A DNA stretch of 64,000 bases. Source: Nesterenkonia ebinurensis (GTDB lineage: Bacteria > Actinomycetota > Actinomycetes > Actinomycetales > Micrococcaceae). A model generated the notes under the pieces. The model was not told where the DNA came from, did no database searches, and worked only from the letters and a program-made list of their open reading frames with translations. Where the stretch lies: positions 62,001-126,000 of the forward strand of contig NZ_VWNF01000021.1 in the NCBI RefSeq assembly GCF_008711175.1, written 5' to 3'. Below are positions 17,171 to 26,222 of this stretch, piece by piece (position 1 is the first letter of the stretch; the number at the start of each line of letters is the position of its first letter). The position numbers and the translations under genes were made by a program.

Positions 17171-17761
17171 CTAACCGCTGATCAGGTTGAGGAATCCGAT
17201 ACCGAGGAGGGCAAAGCCGGCGCCCCAGACCACTACAGAGACGAACATCCAGAGCATCACCAGGTGCCGATTGGCGCCGAAGCTGACCATCAGCGGTGCG
17301 GTGATCTGACTGGGCAGCGCCAGCGGGCCCAACAGGGAGACCCCGGGGATGCCGAATTTGTCGAAGAGCCGCTTGGCCTTCTCCCGGCGTTTGCGCTGGC
17401 CCTCGCTCATCTCCTTGGGCTTCTGCCGTTTCAGCACCGCGGTGCGGATCCAGTGTGCCCCGTAGACCACAATGGCCAGGGCCAGCATATTGCCGACCAC
17501 TGCGGCGGCCAGGGCGGCCCAGAGCGGCATCCCGGCGATGATGCCGATGAAAGCCCCGAAGAACGACTCCACAAAGGGAATGGCGGAGATGGCGATGATG
17601 CCCAGCCACTGCAGGGCTTCGGGAAGGGATTCGGTCCAGCTGCGCAGCCGGCCCCAGAAGGAGTCCTCCGGAAAGACGATTTCCGTGGGATCCGTCTCGG
17701 CGCCGCCGGCCAGAGCTATGGTCTGTGCAGATTCGTTGAGTGCAGTCAGTGTCTCGATCAT
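17171..17761 (-). CDS. Small multidrug-export-type membrane protein (COG2426)
   Basis: About 196 residues with four to five hydrophobic segments and a basic cytoplasmic loop (KRQKPKEMSEGQRKRREKAKR). Features of COG2426/Sm_multidrug_ex are EALQWLGIIAISAIPFVES near the N-terminus and GIPGVSLLGPLALPSQITAPLMVSFG with the LGP...P pattern. These are DedA-like proteins; the export role in the family name is poorly supported. ATG 17761 has GGAAGA upstream and is preferred over the frame opening at 17800. It is the last core gene before the repeat-bounded island. Confidence 0.75.
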   Translation of the reverse strand: MIETLTALNESAQTIALAGGAETDPTEIVFPEDSFWGRLRSWTESLPEALQWLGIIAISAIPFVESFFGAFIGIIAGMPLWAALAAAVVGNMLALAIVVYGAHWIRTAVLKRQKPKEMSEGQRKRREKAKRLFDKFGIPGVSLLGPLALPSQITAPLMVSFGANRHLVMLWMFVSVVVWGAGFALLGIGFLNLISG

Positions 17762-17850
17762 GCGGATAAGTCTTCCGGATGAACGTGTCTGAAACGTCAC
17801 CCCCAGGGCTTATCTTGGCGCACCATCCTCAAGACTGACGAGTCAGGGAC

Positions 17851-17899
17851 AGCTGCCCGGCGATTGCCCCTTGCGATACACCTGGCCGGGTTCCCCCGG
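17851..17899. repeat. Left 49-bp direct repeat flanking the catabolic island
   Basis: Identical in 48 of 49 positions to 28006-28054, same orientation. The right copy is the last 49 bp of the polysaccharide deacetylase gene. Read in the deacetylase frame, the left copy encodes the same C-terminus and then continues Cys-Pro-stop (TGA at 17843-17845), so it looks like the original gene end left behind by insertion of 10,155 bp. Sequence between here and 18055 is AT-rich and holds the promoter region of the next operon. Confidence 0.85.
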
Positions 17900-18015
17900 A
17901 AGAGAAGGTGAGCATGAACGCATGGCGCACGAGATCGTGAAGGATAAACATTCTATACCTTATGAAATCTTGCTGTAACACCTTGGTTAAGAGTCAGAAA
18001 TATCGACATCCTAAG

Positions 18016-18036
18016 GTTTCGATACATAGTAGAAAC
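18016..18036. promoter_or_regulatory. GTTTC-N11-GAAAC inverted repeat before the island operon
   Basis: Lies 20-40 bp upstream of the ligase gene start. The block GTTTCGATACA recurs as GTTTCAATACA at 25296-25306, upstream of the ABC ATPase gene, beside a matching GAAAC at 25277. The two are candidate binding sites for the island's TetR protein. Binding is inference. Confidence 0.4.
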
Positions 18037-18055
18037 TAATCATGGAAGGAAAAAG

Positions 18056-19411
18056 GTGACATCAGAAGACTCGAAAGCTGAGCTGCTGGAGCGCCAGCTC
18101 AAGGAGCAAGGGGTACGCTTCGCCATCGCCGGCTACACCGACCTCCATGGGAACCTCAAGGGAAAGACGGTGCCCATTGATCACTTCGTGCAGATGGCGA
18201 ATGGTTCCGAACTCTTCACCGGCGCAGCCTTAGACGGCCTCCCGCAGGATGTCAGTGACGAGGAACTCTCCGCACGCCCCGATCTGGAGCGTGGTGTGGT
18301 CCTTCCTTACCGCGACGACGTCGCTCTCTTCCTCTCCAATCTCTACGTGGCTGGAGAGGAATTTGAGGCCTCCACTCGCAATATTCTCGGCCGCCAGATT
18401 AAGGCTGCCGCCGAACTAGGCTTCACCTTCAACCTCGGGGTGGAGACCGAGTTCTTTGTCCTGAAAGACGGCGAGACCGGCATGGACAATGTCAGTGACA
18501 GGGACACCTTGGACAAGCCCTGCTATACCGTGCCGGCTCTCATGGACAATTTCGGCTGGCTCCAGGAACTGGTCGACCACATGAACACCCTCGGCTGGGA
18601 CGTCTACTCCTTCGACCATGAGGACGCTCAAAGCCAGTTCGAGATCGACTTTGCCTATGCCGACGGCATGACCATGGCCGACCGGGTGGTCATCTTCCGT
18701 ACCATGGCCAGCGAAGTGGCCCGGAAGCACGGTGCCTACGCCACCTTCATGCCTAAGCCATTCGCAGATCGTACCGGCTCTGGCGCCCACTTCAACATGT
18801 CTTTGGCGGACCTGGAATCCGGACTCAACCTCTTCGACTCAGACGATGACCCCCGCCACGCGGGCCTTAGTGAACTCGGCTATCACTTTGCTGCCGGGAT
18901 CCTCCGTCACGCTGCTGCCATCTGCGCAGTCATTGCCCCCACGGTCAACAGTTACAAGCGACTGGTCCGTCAGGGGAGTATGTCCGGCTCCACCTGGGCT
19001 CCGATCTTTGCCAGCTGCGGCAATAACAACCGCACCAATATGCTGCGCATTCCACTCGGCGGAGGACGGGTGGAATGCCGTGCGGTGGACTCCGCTGCAA
19101 ACCCCCACCTGGCTGCCGCACTGCTGCTGGCTGCCGGGCTGGAAGGAATCCGGGAAAAGGCCGAGCTGCAGCATTTTCACACTGAGAACCTCTATGAAGT
19201 GGACCCCGCCGACTATGACAGGCGCGGCCTGAGCCTGTTGCCGCGCACTCTCGGTGACGCTATCGACGCTTTCGAAGACGACCCCTTCACCCGGGAGATC
19301 TGCGGCAAGGACTTCTGGAAGGCCTTTATCGAGTACAAGCGCAGCGAGTGGGAGTCCTACCAGACGGCTGTCACCGACTGGGAACGCGACCGTTATCTGA
19401 AGTTCTACTGA
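18056..19411 (+). CDS. Type III glutamine-synthetase-like gamma-glutamyl ligase
   Basis: A 451-residue glutamine synthetase fold enzyme of the GlnT/type III class, related to gamma-glutamylmethylamide synthetase. Motifs: FAIAGYTDLHGNLKGKTVP (N-terminal beta-grasp), GVETEFFV (metal Glu), the EDAQSQFEIDFAYADG block, PKPFADRTGSGAHFNMSL (ATP/Mg), VNSYKRLV and NRTNMLRIP with RVECRAVDSAANPHLAAA. All expected catalytic blocks are present. The likely reaction is ATP-dependent joining of glutamate to ammonia or an amine. Its place at the head of a catabolic operon, with no other nitrogen-assimilation gene, argues for amine activation or scavenging rather than housekeeping. GTG 18056 has GGAAGGA 5 bp upstream. 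Confidence 0.85.
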   Translation: MTSEDSKAELLERQLKEQGVRFAIAGYTDLHGNLKGKTVPIDHFVQMANGSELFTGAALDGLPQDVSDEELSARPDLERGVVLPYRDDVALFLSNLYVAGEEFEASTRNILGRQIKAAAELGFTFNLGVETEFFVLKDGETGMDNVSDRDTLDKPCYTVPALMDNFGWLQELVDHMNTLGWDVYSFDHEDAQSQFEIDFAYADGMTMADRVVIFRTMASEVARKHGAYATFMPKPFADRTGSGAHFNMSLADLESGLNLFDSDDDPRHAGLSELGYHFAAGILRHAAAICAVIAPTVNSYKRLVRQGSMSGSTWAPIFASCGNNNRTNMLRIPLGGGRVECRAVDSAANPHLAAALLLAAGLEGIREKAELQHFHTENLYEVDPADYDRRGLSLLPRTLGDAIDAFEDDPFTREICGKDFWKAFIEYKRSEWESYQTAVTDWERDRYLKFY

Positions 19412-19462
19412 ACCAGAACCACACCGCCAGCACGCACCTCAACGCCGATCAGGAGACTGAAT

Positions 19463-20488
19463 ATGAGCCACCCGCAGTCCCGTCCCGGGGTCCCCGAGCT
19501 GGAGACGCTCCTGCTCGAGGACTTCGGTCTGGTCTCCGGCCAGCGGCTGCCCGAGGCCCGGTTGCGTTACCGGGTCTACGGCCAGCTCAGCCCCGCCCGG
19601 GACAACTGCGTGGTGCTCTTCAGCTACTACACCGGCACCGACCTCAGCTACTCCCCCTGGTTCGGCCCCGGGCGGATCCTGGACCCCGGTCTGCACTGCA
19701 TCTTGGCGGTCAACCACTTCGGCAACGGGGTCTCCAGTTCGCCGTCGAACACCCCGGTGACAGGGGAGTTCCCTGAGGTGGGGATCGCCGATACCGTCCG
19801 GGCCACCAAGCAGTTGCTGGAGGGCCACGGAGTACAGCGGCTGCGCCTGGCCGCCGGATGGTCCCTCGGGGGCATGCAGTCCCTGGAGTTTGCCATCCGC
19901 TACCCCGAAGCCGTGGCCGCGGTCTTCGCCAGCTGCACCGCCGCCCGTTGCGCCGAGACCAACCAGGTGTTCCTCGACGGGCTCGCCGCAGCCCTGCAAG
20001 CCGACCCCCGGTACGCCACCGGCCCACACGGAGCTGCCCCGGAGGCCGGACTCGATGCTTTCGGCCGGATCTACGCAGGCTGGGCCTACTCCGAGGAGTT
20101 CTACGCCACCGGAATCTACCGTGAACTGGGATACCAGGATCTCGCCGACGTCCTCGCTTCCTGGGGGCAGGCGCACCAGGAGCACAACGCCCATGACCTC
20201 ATGGCCAGCCTCCGGATGTGGCGCGCCGCCGATCTCGGCGCCGGCCGCGGCGGGCTCGGCCCCGCCCTGAGCAGCATCCAGGCACCCACAGTGCTGATGC
20301 CCTCGACCACTGACACCTATTTCACCCTGCGGGAGAATCAGGCCGAGGCTGCCCACCTCACCGCCGGGCAGCTGCGCAAACTTGACTCCCCACTGGGCCA
20401 TATCGCCGGCCGACCTGGCATCCGCCAGCAGGAGAACCGTCAAGTCGAAGCCTGCCTGCAGAACCTGATGACCGCCACGACCATCTGA
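19463..20488 (+). CDS. MetX-like alpha/beta hydrolase (COG2021 family)
   Basis: A 341-residue alpha/beta-fold protein of the homoserine O-acetyltransferase superfamily. The nucleophile elbow is AAGWSLGGMQSLEFAIRYP (Ser about 138), with ARCAETNQVFLDGLAAAL downstream, the acid in MPSTTDTYFTL and the His in SPLGHIAG. The member set with NQVFLxG...AxPxY is a group of uncharacterised hydrolases or acyltransferases usually called 'alpha/beta fold hydrolase', not true MetX, and no Met or Cys genes are nearby. In this operon it may hydrolyse an amide, ester or gamma-glutamyl intermediate. An AGGAG precedes the ATG. Confidence 0.75.
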   Translation: MSHPQSRPGVPELETLLLEDFGLVSGQRLPEARLRYRVYGQLSPARDNCVVLFSYYTGTDLSYSPWFGPGRILDPGLHCILAVNHFGNGVSSSPSNTPVTGEFPEVGIADTVRATKQLLEGHGVQRLRLAAGWSLGGMQSLEFAIRYPEAVAAVFASCTAARCAETNQVFLDGLAAALQADPRYATGPHGAAPEAGLDAFGRIYAGWAYSEEFYATGIYRELGYQDLADVLASWGQAHQEHNAHDLMASLRMWRAADLGAGRGGLGPALSSIQAPTVLMPSTTDTYFTLRENQAEAAHLTAGQLRKLDSPLGHIAGRPGIRQQENRQVEACLQNLMTATTI

Positions 20489-20519
20489 CTGACCACTACA
20501 CCCTGAGGAGCCCACCCGC

Positions 20520-21554
20520 ATGTCACTCAACGTTGTTGTCGCCGGACTCCCCAAAGCCGTCCAAGGCGCCCCGGACACCGATGAAGGCATCTGGCTCACC
20601 GAGCAGCAGAAGCAGCGCATCACCGCCGTGGCCGAGGACGTCTGGCTCGAGCACATCCCGGTGTCCCAGCTGCACGCCGGAAAAGGCCCCGAACGGCCCC
20701 CGCACGCCATTATGGTCGAGACCAGCGGCTCCAAAAAAGGCATCGAAGGCGAACAGGGAATCTTGAAGATGCCCGGGCTGCAGCAACTTTTCAACCCGGA
20801 CCTGAAACTGCTGCAGTCCATGAGCGCCGGGGCCGAGCATCTGGTCGACATCATGCCCCAGGGCGTGGTCCTGGCCAATGCTGGGGGAGTCGCCGCCCAC
20901 GCCATCGCCGAAACGGTGATGGCCGGAATCCTCGCCGAGGCTAAGATGCTGCGCCAGCGCTGGGCGCACCAGGAAGCCAAGGAATGGCAGGAACTGCCCG
21001 CCCGCGAACTCGACGGCTCCGTGATGTCCGTGCTCGGCACCGGAAACATCGGCACCGCCACCGCCCGGATCGCACAGGCCCTGGGCATCAGGACCATTGG
21101 CATCAACCGACGCGGCAACCAGGTGGACGGTTTCGATGAGATCCGCACCACCAGTCAGCTGCACGAGGCGCTCGCCGTCTCCGACTACCTCATCATCGCC
21201 TGCCCGCTGACCCCAGAAACCAACGGGCTGGTCGACGCCGATGCGCTGGCCGCCATGAAACCCAGCGGCTGGGTGGCCAATGTTTCCCGTGGTGCTGTCC
21301 ATGACTCTGAGGCCCTGGTCAACGCGCTGTACGGCGGACATCTCAGCGGCGCGCTCATCGACTGCCACATCACCGAGCCGCTGCCCGCCGACGACCCGCT
21401 CTGGGAGGCCCCCGGAGCCCAGGTCTTCCCTCACGACTCCCACGCCTCCCAACTGCTGGGCGACCGGCAGGTCGACATCTTCGTAGACAACCTCCAGCGG
21501 CTCGTGGCAGGCAAGGAACTCCGCAACGTCGTTGACCCCACTCGCGGCTACTAA
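20520..21554 (+). CDS. D-isomer-specific 2-hydroxyacid dehydrogenase
   Basis: NAD(P)-dependent 2-hydroxyacid dehydrogenase, 344 residues. The Rossmann motif is SVLGTGNIGTATARIAQALG; catalytic Arg is in NVSRGAVHDSEAL, the Glu in LIDCHITEPLPADDPLW and the His in VFPHDSHASQ. DCHITEP and PHDSH differ slightly from the common DVF..EP and PH.S/SG, so substrate choice may be unusual. It would reduce a 2-oxoacid or oxidise a D-2-hydroxyacid. It sits 31 bp after the hydrolase with a strong GAGGAG. Confidence 0.85.
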   Translation: MSLNVVVAGLPKAVQGAPDTDEGIWLTEQQKQRITAVAEDVWLEHIPVSQLHAGKGPERPPHAIMVETSGSKKGIEGEQGILKMPGLQQLFNPDLKLLQSMSAGAEHLVDIMPQGVVLANAGGVAAHAIAETVMAGILAEAKMLRQRWAHQEAKEWQELPARELDGSVMSVLGTGNIGTATARIAQALGIRTIGINRRGNQVDGFDEIRTTSQLHEALAVSDYLIIACPLTPETNGLVDADALAAMKPSGWVANVSRGAVHDSEALVNALYGGHLSGALIDCHITEPLPADDPLWEAPGAQVFPHDSHASQLLGDRQVDIFVDNLQRLVAGKELRNVVDPTRGY

Positions 21555-21596
21555 GCGTCCGCGCACCAGACCATCACGACCCCCAAGGAGTAAGAG

Positions 21597-22499
21597 ATGA
21601 TGAAGGTCGGATTTATCGGACTCGGCGTTATGGGCAAGCCCATGGCCGGACACTTGGTGGACGCCGGGCACGAGCTGATTGTGTACAACCGCACCAGCGC
21701 CAAAGCGCAGGAGCTCATCGCCAAAGGTGCCACCGGAGCGGCAAGCACTGGCGAGGTCGGGCAGGTCTCCGACGTCGTGATCACCATGCTGCCGGATTCC
21801 CCTGACGTCGAAGCCGTCCTCTTCGAGGACGGCGGGCTGATCTCCACGCTGAAGCCGGGCTCTCTGCTCATCGACTGCAGCACGATCTCCCCGGAGGCCG
21901 CTGCCGCCATCGGGGGGCAGCTGGCTGCGACTGGAATACAGTTCGTTGACGCCCCGGTCAGCGGCGGAGAGATCGGTGCGGTCTCAGGGAAGCTGGCCAT
22001 CATGATGGGCGGTGAGGTTGAGGCCGTCACACGGGCCGAGGAGGTGCTCAACGCCTTTGCCGGCGCGATGGCCCATGTGGGGCCCGTCGGCTCCGGTCAG
22101 CTCGTCAAAGCCGCCAACCAGATGCTGGTGGCTGGAAACATCGCCATAGTCGGAGAGGCCCTGTCCTTGCTGCAACGCACGGAGGTGGACATCGATTCTG
22201 CCCTCGGGGTGCTCAACGGTGGGCTAGCCGCAAGCCGTGTACTGGAGGTCAAAGCGCCGAAGATGCTCGAGCGCGACTTCGCCCCTGGGTTCCGGCTTGA
22301 CCTGCATTACAAGGACCTGAGGATCGCCCTGGCCGCAGCCGAGCACGCCAAAATCGCTGTACCGCTCACCGGGATCATCACCCAACTCGTCCAGGCATTG
22401 CGCTCAGCCGGCGACGGCGGAGAAGACCATAGTGCCCTTATTAAAGCCATTGAGCGGCTCTCCGGCGCGGCCACTCCGGTCAAAGAAGGGGCCCTCTGA
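21597..22499 (+). CDS. GarR-like 2-hydroxy-3-oxopropionate / beta-hydroxyacid reductase
   Basis: A 300-residue beta-hydroxyacid dehydrogenase. It has the N-terminal NAD(P) motif VGFIGLGVMGKPMAGHL, the substrate motif FVDAPVSGGEIGAVSG, catalytic Lys in GQLVKAANQMLVAGN and the KDLRIALA segment. Close relatives are tartronate semialdehyde reductase and 3-hydroxyisobutyrate dehydrogenase; which one cannot be told. In the operon it would handle a three- to four-carbon semialdehyde released by the upstream steps. AAGGAG precedes the ATG and the stop overlaps the next start (TGATG). Confidence 0.87.
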   Translation: MMKVGFIGLGVMGKPMAGHLVDAGHELIVYNRTSAKAQELIAKGATGAASTGEVGQVSDVVITMLPDSPDVEAVLFEDGGLISTLKPGSLLIDCSTISPEAAAAIGGQLAATGIQFVDAPVSGGEIGAVSGKLAIMMGGEVEAVTRAEEVLNAFAGAMAHVGPVGSGQLVKAANQMLVAGNIAIVGEALSLLQRTEVDIDSALGVLNGGLAASRVLEVKAPKMLERDFAPGFRLDLHYKDLRIALAAAEHAKIAVPLTGIITQLVQALRSAGDGGEDHSALIKAIERLSGAATPVKEGAL

Positions 22500-23593
22500 T
22501 GCGCTCAGCACTGATATGTGGAGGCGGCGTCGCCGGCCTTTCCTCCGCCCTGCACCTGAGAAAGCATGGTTGGGAGGTCAAGCTATTCGAGAAGGACTCC
22601 GAACTGCGCACTGCCGGGGTCGGCCTCAACATCTGGCCCAACGGTGTCCGGGTCTTGAAAGGCCTGGGTCTGGGCGAGGAGTTCCTCTCCTTCGCCGCAG
22701 CCATGAACCGCTGGTGGGCCCTGGACAGTGATGGCACTATGACCTCAGACATCGATGTCAGCGACTGGTCCGAGCAACTGGGTGCCCCTATCACAGGAGC
22801 GCGCCGCCGCCGCCTCAACACCATGCTCGCCGAGGCCCTCGGCTACGAAGAAATCCGCTTCAACACTGCTGTGGAATCCTATGAGCAGAACGAGGACTCC
22901 GTCACGGTGTACTTTGCCAATGGCGGCTCGGCCACCGGCGATCTGCTGCTGGGTGCCGACGGTGTCGGTTCCAAGATCCGTAACCACATGCTCGGCGGAG
23001 TCCCTGAATTCACCGAGGACGGGATCACCCGCTGGCGCGGGGTCTTCGAAACCGCCAAGGCCGACGTCCCCCCAGATGTCCAAGCCGATGTCTACGGACC
23101 CAACGGGCACTTTGGGTGGATTCCCATCGACGCCACCCACGCTTACTGGTATGGCAGCCTCGGCGGGCTCTCCACCTTCGATGAGTTCTACAGCGTCTAC
23201 AGCACCTGGGCCGAAACCCCGGTGCCGACCATCATCGACGTCAGCGAACCCGAGACCATCATCGGCCGGGAGCTTGCCCACTACAAGAACCATCTGAACA
23301 GCTGGGCCGACGGGCGTGTGATTCTTCTCGGGGACTCCGCCCACCCGATGTACCCCGGTATGGCCCAGGGGGCCAACCAGGCACTCATTGACGGTCAAGT
23401 CCTTGCTGAGCAGCTCGATGCCCACGACAGTGTCCCCGAAGCCCTGAAAGCGTTCGAGGCCCAACGGATGCACGAGGCCCACACCATGGTCGAGTATTCC
23501 CGGCTGCACTTCAGCTGGGAGAAGACCCGGGATGAGTACCGCAGCGCAGGAAGCAATCTCCAGATAGACCGGTACATGGAGTTCGAAGCATGA
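22499..23593 (+). CDS. FAD-dependent aromatic-ring-type monooxygenase
   Basis: Single-component flavoprotein monooxygenase of the p-hydroxybenzoate-hydroxylase fold, 364 residues. The N-terminal ADP-binding motif is ALICGGGVAGLSSALHLRKHG, the DG motif is LLGADGVGSKIRNHML and the GD motif is VILLGDSAHPMYPGMAQGANQ. This group hydroxylates or opens aromatic and heteroaromatic rings (salicylate, 6-hydroxynicotinate, pyridine carboxylates). It is the only oxygenase in the cluster and the best hint that the imported substrate is cyclic. It overlaps its neighbours on both sides, so it is translationally coupled. Confidence 0.85.
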   Translation: MRSALICGGGVAGLSSALHLRKHGWEVKLFEKDSELRTAGVGLNIWPNGVRVLKGLGLGEEFLSFAAAMNRWWALDSDGTMTSDIDVSDWSEQLGAPITGARRRRLNTMLAEALGYEEIRFNTAVESYEQNEDSVTVYFANGGSATGDLLLGADGVGSKIRNHMLGGVPEFTEDGITRWRGVFETAKADVPPDVQADVYGPNGHFGWIPIDATHAYWYGSLGGLSTFDEFYSVYSTWAETPVPTIIDVSEPETIIGRELAHYKNHLNSWADGRVILLGDSAHPMYPGMAQGANQALIDGQVLAEQLDAHDSVPEALKAFEAQRMHEAHTMVEYSRLHFSWEKTRDEYRSAGSNLQIDRYMEFEA

Positions 23594-24405
23594 CAGCCGT
23601 TGTTGCCCCTACCGCACCCAAACGTCGCCACGGCGCGGCCGCTACCGTTGGGCGCCGTTTTATACTGCCTGCCGCGTTCATCGTATTCCTCATCGGCTTG
23701 CAGGAACTGCTCACCCGCACCGATGTGTTGCCCTCGAACTACTTCCCCCCTGCCAGCAAAATATTTATGGCTTTCATCGACGAGTTCAGCAGCCCGGCCC
23801 TGCCGGATGCGCTCTTCGGCACCCTGACCACTTGGATCCAAGCCCTGGTCATCTCTGTGGTGCTTGGCACCGCCGTCGGTATTCTGCTCGGGCTCATTGT
23901 CCCGTTGGAGGCCTTCCTGCGTCCGACCATCGAATTCCTGCGGCCGGTGCCTTCTGTGGCGCTGATCCCCCTAGTGGTGCTCACTATAGGCACCGGATCC
24001 GACTCCGCGCTGTTCCTTGCAGTCTTTGCCGCCTTCTGGCAGGTGCTCATCCCCGCCATCATTGGGGTGCGCTCAGCCCACCCGGTGGCTCTGGAGACCG
24101 CCAGATCCTATAACTTCACCCTCTGGCAGCGCATTCGGTACATACAGCTGCCCAGCATGATGCCCTACCTGGTCACCTCCATTCGGCTCGCCACCTCCAC
24201 CACCCTGATTCTCATTGTCACCGCGGAGATCATCATCCAGATGCCCGGACTCGGCTATGAGATCACCATGTCCCGCAGCGCGGGCAACCCTGCACGGATG
24301 TACGCCTACATCGCCCTGAGCGGCATCGCCGGCATCGTGCTCAACGGGCTAGTCCGTCAGGTAGAAGCCCGGGTGGCCAGCATCCACGGAAGCGGAGGAA
24401 AGTGA
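23590..24405 (+). CDS. ABC importer permease, SsuC/TauC/ThiX-like
   Basis: A 271-residue inner-membrane permease of the nitrate/sulfonate/taurine importer class, about six membrane segments. The EAA-like loop reads VALETARSYNFTLWQRIRYIQLPSMMPYLVTSIRLA. An Arg/Lys-rich start (PKRRHGAAATVGRR) precedes TM1 and a second signature is EFLRPVPSVALIPLVVL. It overlaps the monooxygenase stop by 4 bp and the next permease by 1 bp. With 24405 it forms a heterodimeric channel. Confidence 0.88.
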   Translation: MTAVVAPTAPKRRHGAAATVGRRFILPAAFIVFLIGLQELLTRTDVLPSNYFPPASKIFMAFIDEFSSPALPDALFGTLTTWIQALVISVVLGTAVGILLGLIVPLEAFLRPTIEFLRPVPSVALIPLVVLTIGTGSDSALFLAVFAAFWQVLIPAIIGVRSAHPVALETARSYNFTLWQRIRYIQLPSMMPYLVTSIRLATSTTLILIVTAEIIIQMPGLGYEITMSRSAGNPARMYAYIALSGIAGIVLNGLVRQVEARVASIHGSGGK

Positions 24406-25211
24406 TGAGTACCCTCACCGCCACAGCCAAGCTCAACGCGGCCGCAAAGACCAGAAAAGGCCGACTGATCCTCGGGACGCTCGGAGCTGCAACTGCCGTT
24501 GCCGCTTGGTTCCTCATCTCCCGAGAGAGTGACAACCCCTATTTCCCATCCTTGGAGGTCATCCTCGAACGCGCCTGGGAGTACTGGACCACTCCGGAGG
24601 GCGTGAACAATATCCTGGCCAGCCTCCGCACTCTCAGTGGTGGACTCTTCTTAGCCATCATCCTGGGAGTGGTCATCGGACTCATCATTGGCCAACTGGC
24701 CATTGTGGAACAGGCTGTCTCGCCAACCTTAGAGTTCGCCCGCGCCATTCCGGCCACGGCACTGATCCCGTTCGCTCTGATGCTCTTCGGGGTCAGTGAC
24801 CAGATGAAGATTTTCCTCATCGCGCTGGGCTGTATCTGGCCGATCTTGCTCAGTACCGCCGACGGGGCGCGCGGCATCGACAAAACCCTGAGCGCCTCTG
24901 CCCGGGCCTTTCAGATCACTGGGTGGAAGTTCCAGACCTATGTCATGCTGCCTGCAGTATTACCTCGCATTCTGGTGGGAATCAGGATTGCCATCCCACT
25001 GAGCCTGATTCTCATGGTGACCAGCGAAATGGTCGGAGTCCAACAAGGTCTTGGCTTTGTGATCACCCAGGCCCAGGCAACCTTTCAGATATTGACGATG
25101 TGGTCCGGCATCCTGATCCTCGGGGTTCTGGGATTTTTGCTGACCTTCATCTACTCACTGATCGAACGCCGGCTGCTGCGCTGGGCCGACCCGCGTCGCG
25201 ACCGCGAATAA
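24405..25211 (+). CDS. ABC importer permease, second subunit
   Basis: A 268-residue paralogue of the preceding permease. It has six hydrophobic segments, EFARAIPATALIPFALMLFGV, and the coupling loop DKTLSASARAFQITGWKFQTYVMLPAVLPRILVGIRIA. ATG 24405 is chosen over GTG 24402 because GGAGGAA then has normal spacing. Two different permeases plus one ATPase and one lipoprotein make a complete importer. A gap of about 190 bp with a possible internal regulatory motif separates it from the ATPase gene. Confidence 0.87.
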   Translation: MSTLTATAKLNAAAKTRKGRLILGTLGAATAVAAWFLISRESDNPYFPSLEVILERAWEYWTTPEGVNNILASLRTLSGGLFLAIILGVVIGLIIGQLAIVEQAVSPTLEFARAIPATALIPFALMLFGVSDQMKIFLIALGCIWPILLSTADGARGIDKTLSASARAFQITGWKFQTYVMLPAVLPRILVGIRIAIPLSLILMVTSEMVGVQQGLGFVITQAQATFQILTMWSGILILGVLGFLLTFIYSLIERRLLRWADPRRDRE

Positions 25212-25276
25212 GAACCGCGGAGATGGTGTTCGCAGCTCGGCATGAAACCTATCTTTAACATATCCGATAATCCATC

Positions 25277-25306
25277 GAAACCAACCAGTCCTACTGTTTC
25301 AATACA
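25277..25306. promoter_or_regulatory. GAAAC/GTTTCAATACA motif before the ABC ATPase gene
   Basis: GAAAC at 25277-25281 and GTTTC at 25296-25300 form an inverted pair, followed by AATACA. It echoes GTTTCGATACA at 18016. It may mark a second, co-regulated promoter inside the island, since the 25212-25404 gap is too long for tight coupling. Confidence 0.35.
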
Positions 25307-25404
25307 ACCTTGAAATGCGGGAAATTGCTCCCGTGGTGTATCCATCGAGTCACAAAAACGTTCATCCTCCCTCACTCAACAATCGATCTACCGAGAGATA
25401 CAAA

Positions 25405-26190
25405 ATGCTCATCGTTTCCGACATGGAGAAGACCTACCCGACCAAGTCAGGAGGGTTCACTGCCGTCAGCGGAATGTCCTTCCACGTGGAAGAAGGCGAG
25501 CTCTTCACCATCGTGGGCCCCTCCGGCGCAGGAAAGACCACCCTGCTGCGGTGCGTTGCCGGACTCGACGAGGTCACCGGGGGAAGCGTGACCTTTAACG
25601 GTGTGCCGGTCAGTGGTCCGCCCCGGGAGTTCGCCGTCGTCTTCCAGGACTATGCCCGTTCCCTGATGCCGTGGATCACTGTGGCCAAGAACGTAGAACT
25701 TCCCCTGATGAAGAACGGCATCTCAGCCCAGGAGCGCCGCAAGCGTGTCACCAGCGCATTGGAAGAAGTCGGCCTGGCCGACGCTATGGAGAAGAAGCCC
25801 TTTCAGCTATCCGGAGGCATGCAGCAGCGGGTAGCCATCGCCCGGGCCATCGCCTACCGGCCCCAGGTGCTCATCATGGACGAGCCTTTCGCCTCGGTGG
25901 ACGCCCAGACCCGCGCGGACCTTGAAGATCTCCTGCTGCGGATCCGTGCAGAAACCGGCACCACGGTGCTATTCGTTACCCACGATGTCGACGAATCCGT
26001 CTATCTGAGCAACCGGGTGGCCATCGTCTCTCGTTCGCCCAGCAGGATCGACGAAATAGTCGACATCCCGCTGCCATACCCACGCGACCAGATCGCCACC
26101 AAATCATTGCCCGAGTTTGCCACTCTGCGCGGCCACGTCTTCGGCCGCATCCGGGAAATGGTGAATTCCGCGGCTCTTACAGATGCCTGA
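25405..26190 (+). CDS. ABC importer ATPase, SsuB/TauB-like
   Basis: About 261 residues. Walker A is GPSGAGKTT, Q-loop VFQDYARSLMPW, ABC signature LSGGMQQRVAIARA, Walker B QVLIMDEPFASVD and the H-loop FVTHDVDES. It drives the two permeases upstream. The frame is open from 25315, but ATG 25405 begins at the typical MLIVSDMEKTYP start and has GAGAGA 6 bp upstream. The phrase 'PWITVAKNVELPL' after the Q-loop is typical of the nitrate/sulfonate class. Confidence 0.9.
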   Translation: MLIVSDMEKTYPTKSGGFTAVSGMSFHVEEGELFTIVGPSGAGKTTLLRCVAGLDEVTGGSVTFNGVPVSGPPREFAVVFQDYARSLMPWITVAKNVELPLMKNGISAQERRKRVTSALEEVGLADAMEKKPFQLSGGMQQRVAIARAIAYRPQVLIMDEPFASVDAQTRADLEDLLLRIRAETGTTVLFVTHDVDESVYLSNRVAIVSRSPSRIDEIVDIPLPYPRDQIATKSLPEFATLRGHVFGRIREMVNSAALTDA

Positions 26191-26222
26191 AATCCCCTTA
26201 CCCCAAAGAAAAAGGAAAGAAA

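Noticed and set aside
19463-20488. True homoserine O-acetyltransferase (metX)
   Set aside because: It lacks methionine-pathway neighbours and belongs to the NQVFLxG subgroup of uncharacterised hydrolases.
19439-21151. Long minus-strand open frame (570 codons) across the MetX-like and dehydrogenase genes
   Set aside because: It is antisense to two well-supported enzymes; the product is low-complexity Gly/Ser/Arg with no family pattern, typical of high-GC shadow frames.
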